A stretch of 64,000 bases of DNA, taken from NCBI GenBank assembly GCA_032717465.1, contig CM064691.1, forward strand, positions 3,003,315 to 3,067,314, in the 5' to 3' direction. The first letter of the stretch is position 1. Each line of letters opens with the position of its first letter. Position numbers and translations under genes: made by a program. Below are positions 10,925 to 21,368 of the stretch, in pieces. Below the pieces are notes generated by a model that ran no database searches, had not been told where the DNA came from, and saw only the letters and a list, made by a program, of their open reading frames with translations. Origin of the DNA: Coenobita brevimanus (Eukaryota > Arthropoda > Malacostraca > Decapoda > Coenobitidae).

Positions 10925-11790
10925 CTAATGGGGTCCAAGTTTTATGGTAGAAGGGTTATGGAAACGAGATTTTACGCAATGGTAGGCCTCCCCTTAGGCC
11001 AGGTTTCAGGATACACGAGGGGTGAGAGGAGGTCCCTGATTGTCCTACCCAAAACCATTACACACGGCCAATGTTTTAAAACTTACGAAACAATTTTTTC
11101 GCGCGAGCTTCACTCGTGCCAGGCAAGAAGCGCAGTGAGACCACTTTCATTCCCCCCCCCCTCCAACACATGAGGGGCGCCCCCCGGTGGTCTCGCCCAA
11201 AGTCGTTATGTACGAACAAAGTTTTTATCCGAAGAGTATGAAATTCTGCATACTGAATGATGTTCTTAGCCACATTTTGGAAAGGGTGGAACCACGGAGG
11301 GTTGTCCTTCACGGGGGAGGGAGCAACCCCCGTGGATGCCTGCAGAACCATTATGGACGGCCATAGTTTTTAACCTGGGAGTAGTAAGTTTTGCATATTG
11401 GTAGGCTTTTACCCCGGCCATGTTTTTGGCAGGGCTGGACCTCCAGTGATAAACCCTCACTGGCGGGGCATAGCTTTTTACCTAAGACCATGAAACTGCG
11501 TAGTGGTAAATCTTACCTGGGGCCACATATTAGGAAGGGTGAGACCCCCAACAGCCACTCCCCACAGGAGGGGTGGGCAGCCCCTGGTGGTCCTAGTCAA
11601 AAACTTTTATGTACGACCATGGTTTCTAACTTAAAAGCTCGAATAGTATACGCAGGGTGGGACCCAAGATGTCCACCCCCAGTAGGACCATCGCCATAGT
11701 TTTTACATAGACACACTAAATTTTGCATAGTAGTAGACCTTTACCTGTACCAGAGTCTATAGAGGGTTGAGCTCCGGGGTTCGCCCTTCT
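10925..11790. repeat. Degenerate satellite-like tandem array, orientation 1
   Basis: Diverged monomers of about 100-190 bp. Each contains a block that reads on the minus strand roughly CCTRAAACCTGGCC...GGCCTACCA...AAAAT(T/C)TCGTTTCC. The monomers are separated by G/C-rich GTGGGACC-CCCCAC segments. The same family recurs in the opposite orientation at 50880-51400. Confidence 0.65.
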
Positions 11791-12014
11791 GCCTTTCCTG
11801 TAAATAGTTTTTTCCCCTTACAATGTTGCAGGGGTGAGTGCGGCTATCAACGGTATCCCATGTTTTGTTTCACAGTTCTTAAATGAAAGCAACGTCCATT
11901 CTTTTATATACTGGAGGTACTGTACATGATATACTGAAGAAATATGTTGATATGTTGAAGCTTATATTTTTAAACAAGTTTGACGCAAATGAAAATGTAG
12001 AGACAAATCGAGAC

Positions 12015-14895
12015 AGTCTGGTGGCAGAATGGTCATTTTCGGGTGAGCCTCGTTCCGAGACATATACAAAGTTTTATTGCATTTTCTGATACTTGGGGAT
12101 GTAACCATCAAAATAAAAAGTGCACCCAGGTGATACACTTGAGCGTTTCAAAATGGAGGCTGAAATCCAATATGGTCGCCTGCATGAATGATGATGCTAA
12201 TAAAACATGTTTAGCTATCTTTTTCAGTTTCTAATTTTCTTCATACAATAATAATATTAACTTTTCCTATCAGAATATGCACTAAACAAAATGATCACCT
12301 GTAAACTACACATTGCAACATTTTATTTTAACGATTTTTAAGTTTTTATGATCATTTTCAGGTGCCGAGAGAAGATTTTTTTGTATGTTAATAAACTGCT
12401 ATCATCAGTCAATAAAATAATAAAGATATCACTTGAGTGCTATTTCCTTATTCAATGCTACTTACTGTATATTTTAGGGACATATCTTAATTACAGATTC
12501 AGAGAGCAAACTTCTATATCAAATTATACATATTGCTTTATTAAAATTTCAGAGGAGCTTGCATTTTTCTTTTACCCACGATTCCATTATAGAGTAATGT
12601 TGAGTAGATTTTATCCAACAGAAGCTTTTTTGTTCCAGGTTTCTATGAAAAGAAGTCATGATGGAAGACACCTGCTTTCTTAAAGACTATATGAATTGTA
12701 TTGATAGTGGTGGTGGTGCTTTTCTTAATGTAGGAGTAGAAAGACTTCGAGTAGCTAGCATGCATAGAGGTGACAGTCTGCATGAAAAGCTTACTCATGA
12801 TAGTGAAACTAGATATAAGTGTCATAGAAAATGTGCTTCCTTTTACACATCCAAGTATCACATAAAGCACCATTTATCTAAACAGCAAGATGAGGAACTC
12901 AGTAATAAACCAGAGGCCAAAAGAAGTCGTCGTTCAGATAAGCCTACATTTATCTTTAAGGAACACTGTATATTCTGTGGGGAAAAATGCGTTGAGTTAG
13001 ACCCAAAAAATCCAAGTAGGTGGCGGCGTGTTGTTAAATGTCAAACAGCTGATCATGGATACTCAGAAAAATCATTCAAAGATGTACTTATTGATATATG
13101 TGAAAAAAGAAATGATGAATGGGCTGAAAAAGTTCAACGCAGAATCCAATCCGCTGTGAGTGATCTTCATGCTGTAGATGCCCAGTACCATAAAGACAGT
13201 ATGTCAGCCTTCAGATGTAATATTCCCAAATCTAATACCACACCACCAGAAGACCTAGCATTTGATAATGTCATTAAAATCCTGAGGGGAGACCAGTCAT
13301 CTATTTGGAATGCACATGAAGTATATGAAATGTACATTTCACATGGTGGAAATCAGCTCACACAAAGAAAACTGATTCAGAAACTTTCAGAGAAACTTTC
13401 CCCTGATCTGTTGATTCTGTCAGGTTTCTGATGACACACATATTTGTCCTGCTATGCCACTTCTATAAGCAAGAAAATCTTGCCTGCAATATTGTAATGG
13501 TTGGAATAAGCCCTTCAAGATCAAGTGCAGATATCAAAGCAACAGTTGAGAAAAATCAAGATATTCTCAATAGTCTGTTACCCGCCCATGTTCTTACAGG
13601 ATGTGACAGTGTTTCATATTTATGGGGTATTGGTAAAGGAGCAATGTTAAAGGCAATAAAGAGTGGGAAGACACTTACTAGATTAGGGTGGCAACAAGAA
13701 GAGCTGACTGATGTTACTGCTGAAGCCACAAAATTCATTGCAGCATGTTATGGCTTTCCAAATGAAAACAACATGACATCTTTAAGATATACTGTGTGGC
13801 AATCAAAGATGGTCAATCTTCGGCTCACCACAGCACCAGAGATAAAAGCTTTGCCACCAACAACAGAAGCATTTGAAGAACATGTTTGCAGAGCCCATTT
13901 ACAGGCAGCAATTTGAAGAAGCTCCCTTGATCCAGAGCCACCAGAAATAACCCTCTTCATTATGGGTGGACCAAGGACCATGATTCAAACATGTTGGTTC
14001 CAAATGGCTTGCCACCTGATGTTTCTCCTGCACCACTTGATATCCTAAAACTGATCATGTGTGGGTGTCAATCCCGCATCCCATATTTTCGACTGCCCGT
14101 TGCAGCTGTGCTGCAGCACAACATTCGTGCTCAGTGTTCTGTGTTTGCCATGGAACTGACTGCCACAATCCTCAAAGTAAATCAAGAGTGTCAGCTGAAG
14201 AAGAGGAAAGTATGGAGGAAAGTATGGACATGGAAATGACACACTTAATATATTAATAGTAAATGTGTTTAGTTTATCAGTGTTTTTATATTTATAAGCA
14301 ACATATTTTTTATGTAAAGCATTTTGATCAATTTTGAAGGGCGTAATTGGTCTAACATTCTGATATAAGGGATATGGACATTTTAGTTGTGAAAAAGATT
14401 ATGGTTTAAATATGTTTGTTAGAATAGACATGTTAAATAATTAAAAATGTTTACTGACAGAAAGGCCTAATTCTCCAACCTTTCCCTGTATAGTTTGTTA
14501 AGAAAATGAAATATTGTGGTAATACCTGGTGATAGTCTAACAGGGTACGGTAATCACATTTGGTGCCTTTTTTAAGTAATTATAATAAACTGAGTAATTT
14601 TTCTTTTCACGACTGACACATATATAATATACATTGTTATGCCTAGAATTTCTTGAAATAATTCTACAATTAAATAATGTAATATTAGTAAATCGAGTGA
14701 CAATAGTAATCAAATATTGTATGTTTTCATTTTTTCGGGCGGTCATTTTGGATTTCGGCCCATATAACAAAATGCTCAAGTGTGCCAACTGGGTGCACTT
14801 TCTTATTTTCATTAGTAGGATCCAATGTACCAAAAAATGCAATAAAACTTTGTACATATGTCTCGGAACGAGGTTCAGTGAAATTCCTCCAGACT
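12015..14895 (+). mobile_element. TIR-flanked element carrying a Cys-rich / FEN-PIN-like protein gene
   Basis: Terminal inverted repeats: left 12015 to about 12180, right about 14740-14895. The best-kept part, CCTCGTTCCGAGACATAT followed by ACAAAGTTTTATTGCATTTT, is at 12048 onward and in reverse complement up to 14873. Further matched blocks are AAGTGCACCCAG, ACACTTGAGC and GAAATCCAA. The outer ends read AGTCTGG on both sides. I see no clear target-site duplication. The interior holds the broken gene described separately. The layout is that of a DNA transposon, but no DDE-type transposase is visible. Confidence 0.75.
12658..14256 (+). pseudogene. Cys-rich protein with possible FEN/PIN-like nuclease core (broken copy)
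   Basis: Three pieces in order. (1) 12658-13431, 257 codons: Cys/His-rich (YKCHRKC, HCIFCGEKC), then a WAEKVQRRIQSAVSDLHAVDAQYH segment. (2) 13424-13916 in another frame: SDDTHIFVLLCHFY, then LTGCDSVSYLWGIGKG, then KALPPTTEAFEEHVCRAHLQ. (3) 14059-14256: a Cys-rich tail RCSCAAAQHSCSVFCVCHG. I recall a widespread, poorly characterised animal family with this architecture; no function is established to my knowledge. The spaced SDDT(D)...TGCD acidic motifs resemble FEN/PIN-fold nucleases; this is my inference. Here the second Asp of DDTD is His, the joint at about 13424 changes frame and probably lacks a middle region, and another frameshift lies near 13917. Confidence 0.65.
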
Positions 14896-14921
14896 AAGAG
14901 CAGAAGATTATTTTTTTTGCC

Positions 14922-15700
14922 CCGGCGACCATCATCCACTCGCTTGATATAGTGCTGCCTATTACTTAATCTGTCTTTATCATTCTTTTTCTGTATCTGC
15001 CCTTCTCTCTTCTATTTCTCCTATTTTTCCCTGTCGTTTATTACTGTTCTTTCCACTTCAGGTGCCTCTACACAGCGTTTCTTAACCTGGGGTGCTAGCA
15101 CCCCCAGGGGGTGCTGAAATAAATTTTAGGGGGTGCTGGAAAATGCTGCATTATATTTTTTCTTACTGGATTTGCTTAGTATTGGCAACCTTGATTTTTT
15201 TTTTTTTGAGACAGTATAAAATAAACTGTCAGGCAGTACTTCACTTTACTTTAACCCTGCAGTAGTGCAGCAACTGCAGTCCCAGTAACCAGATGTAGAG
15301 GGGTGCTGGACTGAGACCTTATTACAAGGGGGGTGCTGAGGTCGGAAAAGGTTAAGAAACGCTGCTCTACACTGAATGAGAAGCCTAATGGTTTCTGTAG
15401 CCCAGATAACCATTTACAACGTTGGGTGGTAACCATATAACCAAATTACAGGGTAATGTAGCACCTACGATGGTGCCCCTGATAAATGGGTGGTTAAACG
15501 CATATGCGGCGTCCATCTAGGAACCAAATCTCCACACTTTTCCACGCTCCTTGCTGTAGCACTGCGCTTTCTGCCGGAGGGCAACATCCGGTCGCTGGAC
15601 GGGATAACTCTGCAGGGGCGGTTGCCTTCCTGCTGTTGACGGGTCTGTTCGAACGGGAGAGAACAACAACGACCTTTCCTTTCCGGGACGCGGGTAATAC
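14922..15700 (+). mobile_element. Hairpin-bearing SINE-like repeat, copy a (interrupted)
   Basis: Head ACCATCATCCACTCGCTTGA, pyrimidine-rich tract to about 15060, then a hAT MITE (15073-15364). The continuation is TACACTGAATGAGAAGCC, a decayed hairpin (AATGGTTTCTG...CAGATAACCATT), GGTGGTAACCATATAACCAAAT and a 3' body GATGGTGCCCCTGATAAATG onward. The 3' body matches copy e near 62580-62720. Confidence 0.7.
15073..15364. mobile_element. hAT-type MITE (292 bp)
   Basis: Perfect 15-bp terminal inverted repeats CAGCGTTTCTTAACC / GGTTAAGAAACGCTG enclose a non-coding interior rich in GGGGGTGCTG. CTCTACA is present immediately outside both ends (15066-15072 and 15365-15371), consistent with a 7-8-bp target duplication. 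The CAG start and the TSD length fit the hAT superfamily. A transposase from elsewhere would have to act on it. Confidence 0.85.
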
Positions 15701-16237
15701 CTTTCCGCTATATCAAATTCGTGGCGCCCACTTAGAACTTACATATATAGCAAAGTGGCGTGTGTTGGTTGCACTTTTCCTCTAAGAACTAAAATAAAAA
15801 ATACATAAATAAATGAGTAAATAAGACATTATAGATTTTTTTTTGGTACTAATTACTGAATGCCATTTTTCCGTACTGTTCTAATTATAACATGATGCTA
15901 TATTAAACGTTTCTCTTCTGCTGGGGCGATTACAAAACAAAATCTTAGACATGGATAATAGAGGAAAGACTTACAAATTAGAGGTACTGCTGAATATACT
16001 GAAAAACGGGCGGCTGAGAATAAAAAAAAAAAAAAATGAAAACTCTATACACAAGGTGGGACGTAATGGGAACTCAGTTAAAAGAGAATGTAGGGTGTTT
16101 AGAGTTTTATAAACAATGTAACTAGAATACAATAAATACATCAACGCTTTGTAGTTGCCAGGTGTGAATCAGGTCAGTATGGGTCACTCGATACAGGTGA
16201 CCCCTTCATTCCGTTGCCATGGAGTCCAGTGTATTGT

Positions 16238-17164
16238 TTACTTTGATTCTTTGGAGTCGTAGTACCTACGAGGAGGCTTGTAGGACTCGACGGAAGCTGA
16301 TTCGTAGGAGTCAGGGTGGCGAGCTTCACCTTCGTACTGGACATCAGCAATGTAGCCAGAGTCGCCGTCCACTTGGTAGTCCACCTTCTGCAGGCGACCG
16401 TCAGGGAGGTGCACGTAGTATGACCCCTGGGTGTGCTCGCCGTCACGGGCCTCCTGGTGACCGAAGTCGTTGCCGGAGGAGTCGTCTTTCACGGACCATT
16501 CGAATTCGTACTTGGCTTCACCGGACTCGTAAGACTCGCGAGAATCGCGATACTCACGAGACTGTTCCTGGAATAATTACTGAACTTATTTTTGTTGCAT
16601 TGATGGAAGTAATTATAAACTGTAATATTCAGCAAGAAATCTCCTTTGCGGTGCATAGGCACATATCTGACATGCAGTTTATCATAAACAAAAGTCTATT
16701 TCTCATGTCCAGTAAATTCAGGAAGGCCTTTTTGACTTACACGGGAGCCGTAGGGCTCGACACTCCCGGCGGCAGCCAGGGCAGCCAGGCCCAGCAGGAT
16801 GAGGATCTGCGGACAGAGGAGAGGAAGATATTGCATTATTTGATGACAGCATTGCACACTGTTCGAAAAGTTAAAGTATAGCATTGAGTCTACACAGACC
16901 GTCACACAAAGATACCTTCTCCCTGCCACTTGTATCACTGAACTAAGAACAAAACTTATCTTTAACAAAATCATTGGTAATATACTCAAAATGACTTAAA
17001 TTATCAACTCTTTTATCCAGTCTTCCTAGTCCTAATCACAGAAACCTCTTTCTCAAATGAACCTGACGGTGCAGAATCCGCCAGTTCAGGCACACACTAG
17101 TAACCTGTCCGTGCATCAAGCCAAACACTCGACTGAACACCTCAAGCTGTACCTTGGCGTTCAT
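16238..17164 (-). CDS. Cuticle protein B, RR-type chitin-binding (135 aa, 3 exons)
   Basis: Secreted chitin-binding cuticle protein, near-copy of gene A. Minus-strand coding exons are 17153-17164 (MNAK), 16741-16806 (ILILLGLAALAAAGSVEPYGSR) and 16238-16567 (109 codons plus TAA), with phase-0 GT-AG introns and donors GTACAG and GTAAGT. The mature protein starts near Gly18. The RR domain (YEFEWSVKDD...GSYYVHLPDGR...VDGDSGYIADV) is identical to A by reading. The only length change is six residues (SREYRD-like) at the start of exon 3, an in-frame repeat of Arg/Glu codons. Intron 2 aligns with A almost base for base, while intron 1 is about 870 bp shorter. A TATA box lies 55 bp upstream. Confidence 0.93.
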
Positions 17165-17218
17165 TGTTGACTGTAGGTAAGCGGAGACGTCACTGATCAG
17201 ACAGCCTCCCTCAGCCTC

Positions 17219-17226
17219 ATATATAC
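17219..17226 (-). promoter_or_regulatory. TATA box of gene B
   Basis: The minus strand reads GGGTATATATGAGG, 55 bp before the ATG. The region out to AGGTCA at 17328-17333 is clearly alignable with gene A. Confidence 0.75.
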
Positions 17227-17704
17227 CCACACTGGTCCCTCTCCTGCCACACTTTCGTCATCGCGTCCCCCTCCTGCTCTTCGCCTACTCTAGCCGAGTT
17301 TTTACAGGCTTGTGACAAACGTATTGGAGGTCACCTATATTATGAACATTCAGCACTTGAACACCAAAGAAATTGAGTAATCTTCACATCAGTTTGGAAC
17401 GATTATGAAAACAGTTACCTCGTTACGATGTACTGTACTTGTCTGTGTTTCTCGTCTGTAGCTGTCATTGTGAGTTATGTCACGTTTTGTCACATGGTAC
17501 ATGGCTTTAATATAATTCATTTACGTACCATTGCAGTGCAACATGTCATTTTTAAATACAGTCCACGGTATGAGAGTTTGGCCTACAGTTACTAATTGAA
17601 TCAAGGACTGCATCAGCAAGACCATACATTTATATTGATAAGTCATCTGAATTCACACTTTCAAATAACTGGAGCCTTTATTTACACTTTCAGGATTCTA
17701 TGTC

Positions 17705-18068
17705 TATCTATCTATTGTCAGACGCCATAATCCCGTAAGGGATGGCCACTTGACTTTGAGTTATTTGTTTTACGGGGAGGGGCACTAACCCTCCACCAAT
17801 CCACTTGTTGACACGTAGGGAGCACGTATGAATTGGTTATATGGTTACCACTCAGCGTTGTAAATGGTTTCCTGGCTTACAGGAAACCATTTGGTTTGTC
17901 ACTCAATGTAAAGCCACTTGTAAAGGAAAGAAAAACAATAAGAAGTGACAGGAAAGATGGGAAAAATAGGAAGAGAGGAGGGCAGGCACAGAAAAAGAAT
18001 GATAAAGGCTAAGGAAGAAGTAGGTAGCACTACATCAAGTGAGTGGATGATGGTCGCCACCACCTACC
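17705..18068 (-). mobile_element. Hairpin-bearing SINE-like repeat, copy b, with LINE-type tail
   Basis: Read on the minus strand: head ACCATCATCCACTCACTTGA (ending near 18030), pyrimidine-rich tract, TACATTGAGTGACAAACC, and a perfect 13-bp hairpin (17862-17874 / 17880-17892, loop GCTTA on the plus strand). Next come GAGTGGTAACCATATAACCAA and about 110 bp of body. It ends with GTGGCCATCCCTTACGGG, ATTATGGCGTCTG and ATAG repeats, the terminal sequence of the RTE-like LINE. Size about 360 bp. No convincing pol III box B was seen. Confidence 0.7.
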
Positions 18069-18069
18069 A

Positions 18070-19180
18070 CAAAGGATTCTATGACTGTCTCCTATTTGAA
18101 TTTTATTGTGTGGCTTTAGCGAGAATGAGATGCTAGAATTGTCGCTACCATGAGAGGGCTAATAGTGACGGTGGTAACTTAGTCAAGCTTCCATTATTTA
18201 ATTACGGTTGAATGAAATCGTCTTGCATTCCCTGGAATTTAATAGTAGAGAAAAAGTGACAATGAGAGATTTAAGTCACCAGAAACACAGGGACGAAAAA
18301 AGAAAAGGAAAAACTTGCCCTCAGGGAAATGGAATTGTAATATTTTTAGAGGAGTTACGGAGGTTGGATAATCACGAACGAAAAGAAAAAAAAAAGGCTA
18401 CGTGGCCAATACAGTAGTTATACTTTTTTGCATTCTATTTCTGCTATCTCTAGGCATTTTATTTAGCTCAGCAGGGACATTTCCAACTGAAGGTGTTAGA
18501 GTCAGCTTTCATCAACTCAGTCACTGCTAAGTATCGTCCTCTAAATCCCAAAATGTACTGACTTTAGCTACTGCAGCAGAATGAAAATGACGACGTAGAG
18601 CTGATGTGGGTATGGTGATGGATGACGTTAAATCATTCGCTCAGTATTTATGCTAAAGTAGTTTATACTTTCGCAGGAATATATTGCTAACTTAGACAGT
18701 CCGATGTACACTGTGTAAAAAGTTAGTGTCCTGGCAGTAGTACGAATAACTTGAGTGTACAGATATTTCCATTCCTCATCTAGGTTAGAGCACGGTGGGT
18801 CTGTTCAGATCTTACCGTCAATTATAATCATAAACTTCGCAAGAGCACCTGATTTTGTGGTGAAAGTAAGTTTTCTACCAGGGTTGTGGATCAAATGTTA
18901 GCAAGCACTTGCCTTTAAACTTTAAGTTTTTGCTCATAATCCTGTCTGGTCAGGGAATGGTAGCGACGTGTGAAGTTGCCTTGTCAGGTGTCCCATGGTC
19001 GCATATTCTCTTCGATTTAGGAGAATTTGTAGCACCTGTTCCTTACCAGTTTATGCCTACATGACACGTTAACATTCTCCTGCATGGAGGAATTATATTC
19101 ACGTACTGAATTTGGGTTTACCTTCCCTCTGCAACAATATTTCCCTCTTGGGTTTACTCCCTCCATTTGAAGAATTATAG
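18070..19180. other. Intergenic stretch, nothing recognised
   Basis: A/T-rich, with open frames under 70 codons that lack motifs. One (18208-18417) is Lys/Arg/Glu-rich from A-rich sequence. Confidence 0.5.
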
Positions 19181-19184
19181 AAAG

Positions 19185-20340
19185 AGTGCTTGAGAGGGAC
19201 CCCTTCACGCGGTGGCACCGATATAACCGGGCAGCTCCGAAGAAAGGCACCCTCCCAAATCTCTGCATATCGTCCAATTACTATAATTTCTTGCATTTCC
19301 AAATCTTTCAGGTCTATCTTCAGTAAGAAGATTCTACGGTACCTTTCTTGTCGTAATCTTTCTGACCATTAGTAGGGGTTCTGCCATGGAACCTTCTGTC
19401 ATTCTTGGATTCCTTGTCACCCTCCTTCGGGATTTTGGTAAAACGATTGCCATTGCAGTCGGCATCTCACGGGCTTTTCGACTAGGCCTGGCACAGTTGA
19501 CTAGTTTCCAAGTGCCATCCTGAAGTTTATATCTTTTTTCTGTGCCTTCATATATATTCACCTTTCTGGTCATTCTGTAGCTACTGTTGTAGACTTTCGT
19601 TCCAACGCAATCAGTAGTGGTGTTCGTAAGGTTTCTTTCCTTTCACCAACTCTGTGATTTTCTGAGCTGTACATCTAACCCTAACCATTGACTCACTGAT
19701 GATTCCTCCCTTCAGTTTTTCACCTCTTTCTTTCAGCGTCTTTCACATCAGTTATATCAATAGTCGCTGGCCGAGGTCATGACACACCTGATTTTAGGCT
19801 GGTCTATTATTTCTGAAAGGAGTAAAAGATTGTTATTTTAGTGTCTCATAGCTTATCTCTTCAATCTTTCAAATGGACAACATGTTCCCTAGTAATAAGA
19901 TTAAATTAGTGCAAAGCCAGAACTCACTCCATCATCTCTCAACATCCGCGAGGTTTCTCTTGTTTCTCTTACTCGGGACCTATCGTGCAAAGATCATATG
20001 ACTTCCCTTGCAAAGTTCGTTTCCCGCATGTTGCGTGTGTTGTACTGATTTCAGGCATTTTTTTTTTTTTTACCTTTCACATTTGCTGAAACTGCTCAGG
20101 GACCATGTGTGTTTGGGGTACAGCTCTCACGTGTTTAGGGGCTCACCACTTACAGCTCCTCTGAACAGTGCAGAGTTAAAGGAAACTCGCTTCATGAACT
20201 CCTTTTACTGACTCCCTTCAACCTGTCTCTCTTTTAGTCGCTTTGTTGCTGTCATTTCCCCTTACACTATCACTGTTTTATTGATCACCTTTCTTGTAAA
20301 ATGTCTGCTTGAATCCCTTCCACATCATCGCAGAAGGAAT
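19185..20340 (+). mobile_element. Jockey/CR1-type LINE, very decayed third copy
   Basis: It parallels the reverse-transcriptase part of the 6725 and 53655 copies with many indels. Examples are YRPITIISCISKSF near 19270-19310, an SISRAFD-like block near 19460, GVRKVSFLSPTL-like sequence near 19620-19650, and SLILTDDS in place of SYADDST near 19690. The similarity fades near 20330. Confidence 0.7.
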
Positions 20341-20737
20341 TGAAGGGTATAATTTGCTGAAGTGTTTAAAATATAATACTCTAAGCTGTGGAAGTCTTTG
20401 CATATGGCCGTAACCCCTTCAACACAATGACATACTTTTATCATATTCTTCCTATTTCTAGATGATTTTCAGATAAGAATAAACTTTTCAAACTTTATCA
20501 ATCCCTTCTTTACCCGGTGGCTGTCCTTTTGTTGGATAAAATCGTCTGATATGGGAGAAAATAAACTAAAACACAGATCATCAGCTTAAACGGTGTAATT
20601 AAATATGATGTAAAAACAGTGGCACTTGGAGGATGGGGGTCAGTCGGTCGTCATGCAAGTGCCAGTTACCGTGGTCACCTCTGCACCACCGTCACCCGTG
20701 TCAGTGCCAGAGGGTGCTTGTGCATTAGTTATACCTT

Positions 20738-20895
20738 TTTTACTCTAATTTGACCTACAACTGCCCTTACCTAATCTTGAATGCTGAGTTAAAACAAGAC
20801 ATTAACATTAATATATGATCCTTGTTATGAAGAAGTGCTACGAAGAGGATGTAGAGCTGCAACATTGTCTTTTTCTAATATGAGCTGCAAAAGGA
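20738..20895. repeat. Dispersed repeat homologous to the gene A intron insertion
   Basis: TTTTTACTCTAATTTGACC and ATCTTGAATGCTGAG match 2654 onward, with moderate divergence throughout. Confidence 0.6.
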
Positions 20896-20899
20896 CAAA

Positions 20900-21331
20900 A
20901 ATCTGGGCCAAGTTAACGTGAAATGAGTATAATTAAAATTTTTGCTTACAGTTTAATATTACCTCTGAGAAAAGGTAGTAGGCAAGGAAAAATGCTTGTT
21001 ATCCAGCTTTAAGATGGCGCTACGAAATTTGCTAAACTAGGCGAGAAAGAAATTGCTATGATTGCTACTCGCGGAAGGGAGACTGGGATCTATGGGTTGA
21101 CATGTCCAGCTAGCAGCTGGAAGAACCCGAGGTCGATTTTGATTTGTTTGGGGTCGAATATAGTGCATTTCCCCTGTATCCATGCTTACCCAGTGGTGGA
21201 TTTGTGGACCTGAACATAACATTGCTAGTAGTGTTTAAGGCAAAGACTGGGGGCTGGTATTTTGTGACTTAGTGATCTTCGTGTAGTTAGAGGACATTCA
21301 TATTCTCTCTCTCTCTTCTTCTTCTTCTTCT

Positions 21332-21368
<37 letters not shown>

